A stretch of 6,335 nt of DNA, taken from NCBI GenBank assembly GCA_003509785.1, contig DOMY01000313.1, forward strand, positions 4,477 through 10,811, written 5' to 3'. The stretch comes from Gemmobacter sp. Lineage in GTDB: Bacteria; Pseudomonadota; Alphaproteobacteria; Rhodobacterales; Rhodobacteraceae. Below the pieces are notes generated by a model. It saw only the letters and a program-made list of their open reading frames with translations, had not been told where the DNA came from and searched no databases. The position numbers and the translations under genes are program-made. Shown here in pieces: positions 1 through 5,541 of the stretch; the stretch's first letter is position 1, and each line of letters opens with the position of its first letter.

Positions 1-1241
1 CCTTTACCGGCGGCGCGGCCGGGCCTGTCACCGGCCAATATGATGTGGCGGTGATCGGCGCCGGCTTCACCGGGCTGGGGGCGGCACGCAAACTGGCGCA
101 GCAGGGCCGCCGCGTCGTGGTGCTGGAGTCAAAGACCGTGGGCTTCGGCGCCTCGGGCCGCAATGGCGGGCATCTGAACAATGGCATCGCCCACAGCTTC
201 CTGCATGCCAAGGGCATGTTCGGCGCCGAACGCGCCAAGGCCATGTATCGGGCCTTCGATCAGGGCATCGAAACCCTTGAACGCATCATCGCGGAAGAGG
301 GCATCGCCTGCGATTTCCGTCGCTCGGGCAAGCTGAAGCTGGCCTCCAAACCCGCGCATTACGACAGCATCGCCCGCAATTTCGAGGCCATCCACCGGGA
401 GGTCGATCCCGATACCGCGATGTTGTCGAAAGCCGATCTGGCCGGTGAAATCGGCTCCGATGCCTTCCACGGCGGGATGCTGCAACGCAAAAGCGCCATG
501 ATGCACATGGGCCGCTTCGTGGTGGGTCTGGCCGAAGCCGCCGCGCGCCACGGGGCGGTGATCCACGAAAACGCCCCCGTCACCGCCCGCCGCCCCAATG
601 GCAAGGGATGGGAGCTGACAACCCCGCAAGGCACCATCCGGGCCGACAAGGTGTTTCTGGCCACCGGCGCCTATACCACCGGCGCTTTCGGCTATTTCCG
701 CCGCCGCATCGTGCCGGTGGGCAGCTTTCTGCTGGCCACAAGGCCGCTGACCGATGCCGAAACCGCCGCTGCCATGCCCGGCAACCGCACCTGCGTCACC
801 TCGCTGAACGTCGGCAACTACTTCCGCCTTTCGCCCGACAACCGGCTGATCTTCGGCGGGCGCGCCCGGTTTTCTGCCCGCTCCGATCAACAATCGGATG
901 CCAAAAGCGGCGCCATCCTGCAGGCGGCGCTGGCGGGCATCTTCCCGCAGCTTGCCGGGGTCGAGGTGGATTACTGCTGGGGTGGGCTGGTCGATATGAC
1001 CAAAGACCGCTTCCCCCGCGCGGGCCAGGCGGATGGCGTCTATTACTCCATGGGCTATTCCGGCCATGGCGCCCAGATCGCCACCCATATGGGCGAGATC
1101 ATGGCCGATCTGATGACAGGCCGGATCGACCGCAACCCCTGGGCCGATATCCCGTGGCATGCCGTGCCCGGCCATTTCGGCCAGCCCTGGTTCCTGCCGC
1201 TGGTCGGCACCTACTACAAATGGCTGGACCGGGTGCAATAA
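1..1241 (+). CDS. DAO-family FAD-dependent amine/amino-acid oxidase, PuuB/OrdL-like (5' end cut off)
   Basis: The frame is open from base 3 to the TAA at 1239-1241, giving 412 visible residues; the true start lies left of the window. A GTG at 45 looks like a start but lies inside the protein: the codons before it read in frame (FTGGAAGPVTGQYD) and lead straight into the first beta strand. The FAD-binding Rossmann motif GAGFTG is at visible residues 19-24, the acidic residue ending strand beta-2 at about 42, GASGRNGG at about 49-56 and the C-terminal flavin motif GYSGHG at 351-356. The family is the glycine/D-amino-acid oxidase group; PuuB-like members are about 430 residues, so some 15-25 are missing. 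Such enzymes oxidise a C-N bond of a primary or secondary amine or an N-methyl/glutamyl derivative, releasing aldehyde or imine and passing electrons to oxygen or a carrier. The substrate cannot be read from the sequence. It converges on the minus-strand operon, so it is a separate transcription unit. Confidence 0.88.
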   Translation, partial: FTGGAAGPVTGQYDVAVIGAGFTGLGAARKLAQQGRRVVVLESKTVGFGASGRNGGHLNNGIAHSFLHAKGMFGAERAKAMYRAFDQGIETLERIIAEEGIACDFRRSGKLKLASKPAHYDSIARNFEAIHREVDPDTAMLSKADLAGEIGSDAFHGGMLQRKSAMMHMGRFVVGLAEAAARHGAVIHENAPVTARRPNGKGWELTTPQGTIRADKVFLATGAYTTGAFGYFRRRIVPVGSFLLATRPLTDAETAAAMPGNRTCVTSLNVGNYFRLSPDNRLIFGGRARFSARSDQQSDAKSGAILQAALAGIFPQLAGVEVDYCWGGLVDMTKDRFPRAGQADGVYYSMGYSGHGAQIATHMGEIMADLMTGRIDRNPWADIPWHAVPGHFGQPWFLPLVGTYYKWLDRVQ

Positions 1242-1296
1242 CACCCGGCCCTTTATCTTGGTCCAAATATCCTGAGGCTTGGCCCGGAACGGGCGA

Positions 1297-1322
1297 GGGG
1301 GGCAGCGCCCCCCTTTCTTCTT
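1297..1322 (+). terminator. Probable intrinsic terminator of the FAD oxidase gene
   Basis: A perfect 7-bp GC stem (GGGGGGC at 1297-1303 with GCCCCCC at 1307-1313) closes on a 3-nt loop and is followed by TTTCTTCTT. It begins 55 nt after the oxidase stop. A smaller hairpin (GCCCG/CGGGC, 1282-1294) lies just before it. Only the plus-strand reading has a U-rich tail. The stem can also form in the transcript of the minus-strand operon, which ends at 1338, but that side lacks a U tract, so termination there would be weaker or need Rho. Confidence 0.65.
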
Positions 1323-1350
1323 ACAGCCCAGCCCCTTTTACAGCCCAGCC
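1321..1350. repeat. 13-bp direct repeat (17-bp period) duplicating the 3' end of the gabD-like gene
   Basis: TTACAGCCCAGCC occurs exactly at 1321-1333 and again at 1338-1350. The right copy holds the last codons and TAA stop of the minus-strand semialdehyde dehydrogenase; the left copy lies just downstream of that stop. The 17-bp offset puts the downstream copy out of frame, so it does not extend the protein. It looks like a small tandem duplication between the stop codon and the terminator hairpin. Confidence 0.7.
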
Positions 1351-2813
1351 ATGTGAAATGCCTTGGCTTCCAGATATTCCTCGATGCCAACCCGCGCACC
1401 CTCGCGCCCCAGCCCCGATTGTTTCACCCCGCCAAAGGGCGATACCGTAGTGGAAACGCTGCCGGTGTTCAGCCCCACCATGCCGAATTCCAGCGCCTGC
1501 CCCACGCGCCAGGCCCGGCGGTGGCTTTCGGTGTAGAAATAGGCGGCAAGGCCAAAGGGCGTGGCATTGGCGATGCGCAGGGCCTCTTCCTCGGTGTCAA
1601 AGCGGAACAGCGGCGCCACCGGGCCAAAGGTTTCTTCCTGCGCCAGATCCATCGCCTCGGTCGCGCCGGTCAGCACCATGGGCGCCGCATATTGCCCGCC
1701 CTCCGGCACCTCGGCACGGGCCAGCACGCGCGCCCCCTTCGCCACCGCATCCGCCACATGGCGGGCGATCTTGTCGATGGCGGGGGCGTTGATCATCGGC
1801 CCGATGTCCACCCCCGGCTCCAGACCCGGCCCCACCTTCATGGCCGCAACCTTCGCGCCCAGCTTCGCGGCAAAGGCGTCATAAACCCCGGCCTGCACCA
1901 GAATCCGGTTGGAACAGACGCAGGTCTGCCCGCCATTGCGGAATTTCGAGGCAATCGCCCCCTCCACCGCCGCCTCCAGATCGGCATCGTCAAACACGAT
2001 GAACGGCGCATTGCCGCCCAGCTCCAGCGACAGCCGCTTCACCGTCGGCGCGCATTGCGCCATCAGCAGCGATCCCACCCGCGTCGATCCGGTGAAGGAC
2101 AGTTTGCGCACCACCGGATTGGCGGTCAGCGCGGCCCCGATCTCGGCGGGCATCCCGGTGACGATATTGATGACCCCCGCCGGAATCCCCGCCCTTTCGG
2201 CCAGAACCCCCAGCGCCAGCGCTGAAAACGGGGTGAATTCCGAAGGTTTGATCACAACCGTGCAACCCGCCGCCAGCGCCGGGGCCACCTTGCGGGTGAT
2301 CATCGCATTGGGGAAGTTCCAGGGTGTGACAATGGCCGAAACGCCCACCGGCTCTTTCAGCACCACGATCTGCCGGTCGCCCGCCGGGGCGGGGATCACC
2401 GATCCGTCGATGCGGCGGGCCTCTTCGGCGAACCATTTCACGAAACTGGCGCCATAGGCGATCTCGCCCTTTGCCTCGGCCAGCGGTTTGCCCTGTTCCA
2501 GCGTCAGGATCAGCGCCAGATCCTCGGCGTTTTCCTCCATCAGCGCGAACCAGCGCTCCAGCGCGGCGGCGCGCGTGGCATGGGGCAGCTTGCGCCAGCC
2601 CTGAAACGCCGCATCGGCGGCGGCAATCGCGGCGGCGGTTTCCGCCCCCGAAACATCGGGCACCGTGCCGATGACCGCGCCGGTGGCCGGATTGGTCACC
2701 GCCACGGTTTGACCGCTGGCCGCAGGCAACCATTGCCCGCCGATCAGCGCCGCCTGGCGGAACAGATCTGCATCCTTCAGCCCTGGAAGGCTTGGGTAAA
2801 CCATTGCATCCAT
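1338..2813 (-). CDS. gabD: NAD(P)-dependent succinate-semialdehyde dehydrogenase family (GabD-like); may act on malic semialdehyde
   Basis: This 491-residue aldehyde dehydrogenase has the usual GabD length. The start at 2813 is preceded by GAGGA at 2821-2825, 7 nt away; a longer open frame upstream is arginine-rich noise inside the neighbouring gene. Visible catalytic residues are Asn166 in TPWNFP, general base Glu264 in LELGG, nucleophile Cys298 in GQTCVCSN and Glu394 in EETFGP. Residues matching the carboxylate-binding trio of human SSADH are present (Arg174, Arg292, Ser454), which supports a short semialdehyde-acid substrate such as succinate or glutarate semialdehyde. Cys298-x-Cys300 matches the redox-switch pair known in SSADH. 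Glu192 in KPSE, where E. coli GabD has Ser, favours NAD+ over NADP+ (inference). It is the last gene of a three-gene operon, 10 bp after a D-malate/tartrate dehydrogenase. That position makes 3-hydroxy-succinate (malic) semialdehyde a realistic alternative substrate. Confidence 0.9.
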   Translation of the reverse strand: MDAMVYPSLPGLKDADLFRQAALIGGQWLPAASGQTVAVTNPATGAVIGTVPDVSGAETAAAIAAADAAFQGWRKLPHATRAAALERWFALMEENAEDLALILTLEQGKPLAEAKGEIAYGASFVKWFAEEARRIDGSVIPAPAGDRQIVVLKEPVGVSAIVTPWNFPNAMITRKVAPALAAGCTVVIKPSEFTPFSALALGVLAERAGIPAGVINIVTGMPAEIGAALTANPVVRKLSFTGSTRVGSLLMAQCAPTVKRLSLELGGNAPFIVFDDADLEAAVEGAIASKFRNGGQTCVCSNRILVQAGVYDAFAAKLGAKVAAMKVGPGLEPGVDIGPMINAPAIDKIARHVADAVAKGARVLARAEVPEGGQYAAPMVLTGATEAMDLAQEETFGPVAPLFRFDTEEEALRIANATPFGLAAYFYTESHRRAWRVGQALEFGMVGLNTGSVSTTVSPFGGVKQSGLGREGARVGIEEYLEAKAFHMAGL

Positions 2814-2820
2814 GATGAAA

Positions 2821-2825
2821 TCCTC
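2821..2825 (-). promoter_or_regulatory. Ribosome binding site of the gabD-like gene, overlapping the upstream stop codon
   Basis: GAGGA on the minus strand lies 7 nt before the ATG at 2813 and shares bases with the TGA stop (2824-2826) of the upstream dehydrogenase. A ribosome finishing the upstream gene stands on this site, which suggests translational coupling and fixes the start codon. Confidence 0.7.
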
Positions 2826-3855
2826 AGTCCAATGCAGCCAGGACAGCCGCTGTGATGGTTTCTGTCCGGTCCTGCCCCGGTACGGTGCCGATGCCCTGCG
2901 CCGTCGTCGCCTCGACCGCGGCCATGATCCGTGCGGCGGCATCCGTCGCGCCCAGATGATCCAGCATCATCGCAGCAGACCAGATCGCGGCGATCGGGTT
3001 TGCCACGCCCAGATGCGCGATATCGGGCGCCGACCCATGCACGGGTTCAAACATCGACGGCGCGCTGCGCGTGGGGTTGATATTGGCCGAAGCCGCAAAG
3101 CCAAGCCCCCCCTGAATGGCGGCGCCCAGATCTGTCAGGATATCGCCGAACAGATTGGAGGCCACCACAACATCCAGCGTTTCCGGCGCCATCACCATTC
3201 GGGCGCAGATCGCATCGACGTGGTAATGGCTCACCTCGACATCCGGGTATTCGGCGGCGATCTGAGCAGTCAGCTCATCCCAGAACACCATCGAATATTT
3301 CTGGGCGTTGGATTTCGTCACCGAGGCCAGCTTGCCCCGCCGCCTGCGCGCCTGTTCAAAGCCAAAGCGCAGGATGCGCTCTACCCCCACCCGGGTGAAG
3401 ACCGAGGTTTCCACCGCCACCTCATCGGCCGTGCCCACATGCACGCGGCCACCTGCGCCGGAATATTCGCCTTCGGTATTTTCGCGGATGCAAAGAATAT
3501 CAAAGCCTTGCTTTCGCAGCGGGCCTTCCACGCCGGGCAAAAGCCGGTGCGGGCGGATATTGGCATATTGCACAAAGGCCTTGCGGATCGGCAGCAGCAG
3601 CCCATGCAGCGACACCGCATCCGGCACTTTGGCAGGCCAGCCCACGGCGCCCAGAAAGATGGCATCAAAGCCGCGCAGGGTTTCGATCCCGTCTGCGGGC
3701 ATCATGCGGCCCGTTTCCAGATAGTACTCGCAAGACCATGGAAATGTTACACATTCCAGCAGGCCGGGCGCGGCTTTCTGTGCCACTTGCAGGGCGGCTT
3801 CGGTGACGGGAAGGCCGATGCCATCCCCGGGGATCAGGGCGATACGATAGGTCAT
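2824..3855 (-). CDS. dmlA: Tartrate/D-malate dehydrogenase (beta-decarboxylating), isopropylmalate dehydrogenase superfamily
   Basis: This 343-residue protein belongs to the isocitrate/isopropylmalate dehydrogenase superfamily, which oxidises a 2-hydroxyacid with NAD+ and Mg2+/Mn2+ and decarboxylates the product. The residues expected to bind the malate moiety are Arg91, Arg101 and Arg124 with Tyr131 and Lys181; metal ligands are Asp214, Asp238 and Asp242. The nucleotide loop HGSAPDIA (273-280) has Asp278, the NAD+-selecting residue of isopropylmalate dehydrogenase. The segments FPWSCEYYLETGRMMP (38-53), GAVGWPA (69-75) and SLHGLLLPIR (82-91) are typical of the TtuC/DmlA tartrate/D-malate group and replace the GGPKW-type motif of LeuB, so a leucine-biosynthesis role is unlikely. 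D-malate to pyruvate plus CO2 is the best guess; meso- or L-tartrate is the alternative (ttuC). The ATG at 3855 follows GAGG by 5 nt. It is the middle gene of the operon, 7 bp after the aldehyde dehydrogenase. Confidence 0.87.
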   Translation of the reverse strand: MTYRIALIPGDGIGLPVTEAALQVAQKAAPGLLECVTFPWSCEYYLETGRMMPADGIETLRGFDAIFLGAVGWPAKVPDAVSLHGLLLPIRKAFVQYANIRPHRLLPGVEGPLRKQGFDILCIRENTEGEYSGAGGRVHVGTADEVAVETSVFTRVGVERILRFGFEQARRRRGKLASVTKSNAQKYSMVFWDELTAQIAAEYPDVEVSHYHVDAICARMVMAPETLDVVVASNLFGDILTDLGAAIQGGLGFAASANINPTRSAPSMFEPVHGSAPDIAHLGVANPIAAIWSAAMMLDHLGATDAAARIMAAVEATTAQGIGTVPGQDRTETITAAVLAALD

Positions 3856-3860
3856 GTCTG

Positions 3861-3864
3861 CCTC
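3861..3864 (-). promoter_or_regulatory. Ribosome binding site of the dmlA-like gene, overlapping the upstream stop codon
   Basis: GAGG on the minus strand lies 5 nt before the ATG at 3855 and overlaps the TGA stop (3863-3865) of the aldehyde dehydrogenase. It repeats the TGAGG stop/ribosome-site arrangement seen at the next junction and supports coupled translation. Confidence 0.65.
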
Positions 3865-5326
3865 ACAGGTCGATCAGCACGCTTTTGGTGCGGCGGTTGG
3901 CGTGATAGGCGTCGCGGCCCAGATCCTTGCCGATGCCCGAGGATTTATAGCCCCCCGTCGGCAGGATATGATCGCGCGAGCGGCCATAGCGGTTGATCCA
4001 GATGGTGCCAGCTTCCAGCCGCTTCATGACCCGGATGGCGCGTGACAGATCTTGGGTAAAGATGCCCGCTGCCAAACCATATGTAGGGTGGTCGGCCAAG
4101 GCGAGCGCCTCTTCTTCGGTGGTGAAGGTTTGCAGGGTCAGCACCGGGCCAAAGATTTCTTCGGTGACGGCGGTATTGGTCTGGCTGACGCCCGCCAGCA
4201 GGGTGGGGGCATAGAAATAGCCCGGATGATCCAGCCGCGTGGCGCCGGTGATGACCTCGGCCCCTTCGGAAATGGCTGCGTTTACAAGGGCTTCGATCCG
4301 GGTGATCTGGCGGGCGGATATGACCGGCGAATATTCTGTGGCGGCATCCCATGTCGGGCCGATGCGGCCGGGTTTCAGGCGTTCGGCCAGGGCTGCGGTA
4401 AAGGCTTCGGCCACGCGGGCATCCACCAGCACGCGGCTGCCTGCAACACAGGCCTGACCGGCGTTGAAAAGGATGTTGCGGGCGATGCAATCGGCGGCCA
4501 AAGTCAGGTCGGCATCGGCAAACACCAGCTGCGGGCTTTTGCCGCCCAGCTCCAGCGTCATGGGCTTGATGCCTGATTTTGCTATGTTTTCCATGATGGC
4601 AGACCCGGCGGCGGTGGATCCGGTGAAGCTGATCTTGCCGATGCCTGCATGGCCGGTCAGCGCGGTGCCGGTGGTGGGGCCATCGCCCAGAACCACATTC
4701 ACCAGCCCCGCCGGAATCCCGGCCCGAACCGACAGTTCGGCCAGCCGCAAAGTGGCGAAAGGCGTCATTTCCGACGGTTTCAGAACAACGGCATTTCCTG
4801 CCGCCAAAGCCGGGCCAAGTTTCCAGCCGGCCATGGAAACCGGGAAATTCCAAGGGGTTATCGCCCCGACGACGCCATAGGGTTCGCTGACGATCATGCC
4901 CAGCTGATCGCCCCGGGTGGGCACCAGATCGCTGCCTTCCTTGTCGGCCAGTTCTGCGAAAAAGCGGATCTGTTCGGCGGTGACGGCGATGTCGCCCGCC
5001 ACCAGCTGGCTGATGAGCCGGGTGGAGGCCACGGCCTCCAGCCGGGCCAGATCTTCGGCCTCGGCCTCGATCAGATCGGCCCAGCGGTGCAGGGTGCGGG
5101 TGCGGTCGCGCGGTTGGCAATGGCCCCAACCTGATGATTTCAGGGCAGATTTTGCCAGCTGAACCGCCTCGTCCACCAGATCGGCACCGGCCACCGGCAG
5201 GCCCGCGAAGGCCAGCCCGTCTGACGGGCGGTGCAGCGTCATCTCATCCGTTGCGGGGCGATACTGGCCGCCGATGAAATGGCCATGCGGCAGGTCTAGC
5301 GCATTGGGATCGAAGGACAGGCTCAT
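3863..5326 (-). CDS. NAD-dependent aldehyde dehydrogenase, PuuC/betaine-aldehyde dehydrogenase-like, substrate unknown
   Basis: This 487-residue enzyme has the full aldehyde dehydrogenase core: TPWNFP with Asn160, KPSE with Glu186 (NAD+ preference), LELGG with Glu259, FNAGQAC with nucleophile Cys293 and EEIFGP with Glu390. The start at 5326 follows GGAG by 6 nt; an open extension to 5479 crosses the regulatory spacer and looks non-coding. It lacks the Arg/Ser carboxylate-binding set of the neighbouring SSADH-like enzyme, so it probably acts on a different, perhaps amine-bearing, aldehyde (PuuC, aminoaldehyde or trimethylaminobutyraldehyde type). The C-terminal segment is unusual: the PFGG motif that lines the pocket in most relatives reads PTGG here (Thr457), after a charged stretch NRYGRSRDH (445-453). 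It is the first gene of the operon, downstream of a 215-bp spacer with likely control sites. The general reaction is certain; the substrate is not. Confidence 0.85.
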   Translation of the reverse strand: MSLSFDPNALDLPHGHFIGGQYRPATDEMTLHRPSDGLAFAGLPVAGADLVDEAVQLAKSALKSSGWGHCQPRDRTRTLHRWADLIEAEAEDLARLEAVASTRLISQLVAGDIAVTAEQIRFFAELADKEGSDLVPTRGDQLGMIVSEPYGVVGAITPWNFPVSMAGWKLGPALAAGNAVVLKPSEMTPFATLRLAELSVRAGIPAGLVNVVLGDGPTTGTALTGHAGIGKISFTGSTAAGSAIMENIAKSGIKPMTLELGGKSPQLVFADADLTLAADCIARNILFNAGQACVAGSRVLVDARVAEAFTAALAERLKPGRIGPTWDAATEYSPVISARQITRIEALVNAAISEGAEVITGATRLDHPGYFYAPTLLAGVSQTNTAVTEEIFGPVLTLQTFTTEEEALALADHPTYGLAAGIFTQDLSRAIRVMKRLEAGTIWINRYGRSRDHILPTGGYKSSGIGKDLGRDAYHANRRTKSVLIDL

Positions 5327-5331
5327 GGCAA

Positions 5332-5336
5332 TCTCC
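5332..5336 (-). promoter_or_regulatory. Ribosome binding site that sets the aldehyde dehydrogenase start
   Basis: GGAGA on the minus strand lies 5 nt before the ATG at 5326 (GGAG, 6 nt). No comparable site precedes the upstream in-frame start at 5479, so this decides the start in favour of the 487-residue form. Confidence 0.6.
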
Positions 5337-5354
5337 GGCTGGCAGGGTGGGGCC

Positions 5355-5360
5355 AGCATA
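5355..5360 (-). promoter_or_regulatory. Possible -10 element of the operon promoter (weak)
   Basis: On the minus strand TATGCT matches four of six bases of the -10 consensus and would place a start of transcription about 20 nt before the aldehyde dehydrogenase ATG. No good -35 lies 16-18 nt upstream. An alternative pair, TTGTGC (5433-5438) with AACAAT 18 nt downstream, is equally weak. Promoter position is therefore a guess. Confidence 0.2.
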
Positions 5361-5418
5361 GCGGCAGGGGGCCCGCAGATTGCATCGGGGGGCGGGGCGG
5401 CGCAGTGGATTGTTCTGT

Positions 5419-5438
5419 TTGTGCCGGGTGCCGCACAA
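5419..5438. promoter_or_regulatory. Candidate operator: perfect inverted repeat TTGTGC-N8-GCACAA
   Basis: The half-sites TTGTGC (5419-5424) and GCACAA (5433-5438) are perfect inverted copies, about 93-112 bp upstream of the aldehyde dehydrogenase start, in the only sizeable non-coding stretch before the operon. A dyad of this size and spacing suits a dimeric regulator. It has no clean T-N11-A core, so binding by the adjacent LysR protein is possible but not shown; another regulator family is possible. It could also form a 6-bp hairpin with an 8-nt loop in RNA. Confidence 0.4.
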
Positions 5439-5468
5439 TTCCCTTTGGTGGGCCCTGTGGTGGCCCGC

Positions 5469-5523
5469 GTCCGGTTCACGTCTGGTTCACGTCCCGCGGG
5501 CGTCGGGTGATCGTCGGGACAGC
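5469..5523. repeat. Five head-to-tail 11-bp units, each beginning GTC
   Basis: The units are GTCCGGTTCAC, GTCTGGTTCAC, GTCCCGCGGGC, GTCGGGTGATC and GTCGGGACAGC, with consensus GTCnsGnnnnC and no gaps. The first two differ at one base; the last two share GTCGGG. The 11-bp period is close to one helical turn, so equivalent bases fall on nearly the same face of the DNA. The array lies between the LysR stop (5542) and the operon start, upstream of the palindrome at 5419-5438. It contains the 8-bp palindrome CCCGCGGG (5493-5500) and an inverted pair GTCCCG/CGGGAC (5491-5496, 5515-5520). It may be an iterated protein-binding site; chance in GC-rich DNA cannot be excluded. Confidence 0.45.
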
Positions 5524-5541
5524 ACCAGATCCGGGGCCGCG

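Noticed and set aside
129..1244. Long minus-strand open frame (371 codons) opposite the FAD oxidase
   Set aside because: It lies wholly antisense to a gene with clear FAD motifs, has low-complexity His/Gly/Ala-rich translation and no recognisable domain. Such frames are common opposite high-GC genes.
2814..2942. 43-residue Arg-rich N-terminal extension of the gabD-like protein
   Set aside because: It overlaps the end of the upstream dehydrogenase in another frame; the ATG at 2813 has a good ribosome site and normal GabD length.
2824..3855. 3-isopropylmalate dehydrogenase (leuB)
   Set aside because: The GAVGWPA and WSCEYYLETGR segments belong to the tartrate/D-malate group, and no leucine-biosynthesis genes are adjacent.
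2812..3996. Long plus-strand open frame (394 codons) opposite the D-malate dehydrogenase and across the operon junction
   Set aside because: It spans two well-supported minus-strand genes, and its translation is Arg/His/Gly-rich with no known motif; it is a high-GC shadow.
3945..5129. Second minus-strand frame (394 codons) overlapping the aldehyde dehydrogenase
   Set aside because: It is a frame-shifted reading of the same gene, full of Arg/Gly/His and without motifs.
5327..5479. 51-residue N-terminal extension of the aldehyde dehydrogenase starting at 5479
   Set aside because: The extension has no family similarity by eye, crosses the candidate operator and repeat, and lacks a ribosome site; the ATG at 5326 has one and gives the normal family length.
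5491..5520. GTCCCG/CGGGAC inverted pair as the terminator of the LysR gene
   Set aside because: The 18-nt loop and lack of a following U tract on the minus strand make an intrinsic terminator unlikely; it is noted as part of the 11-bp repeat region.
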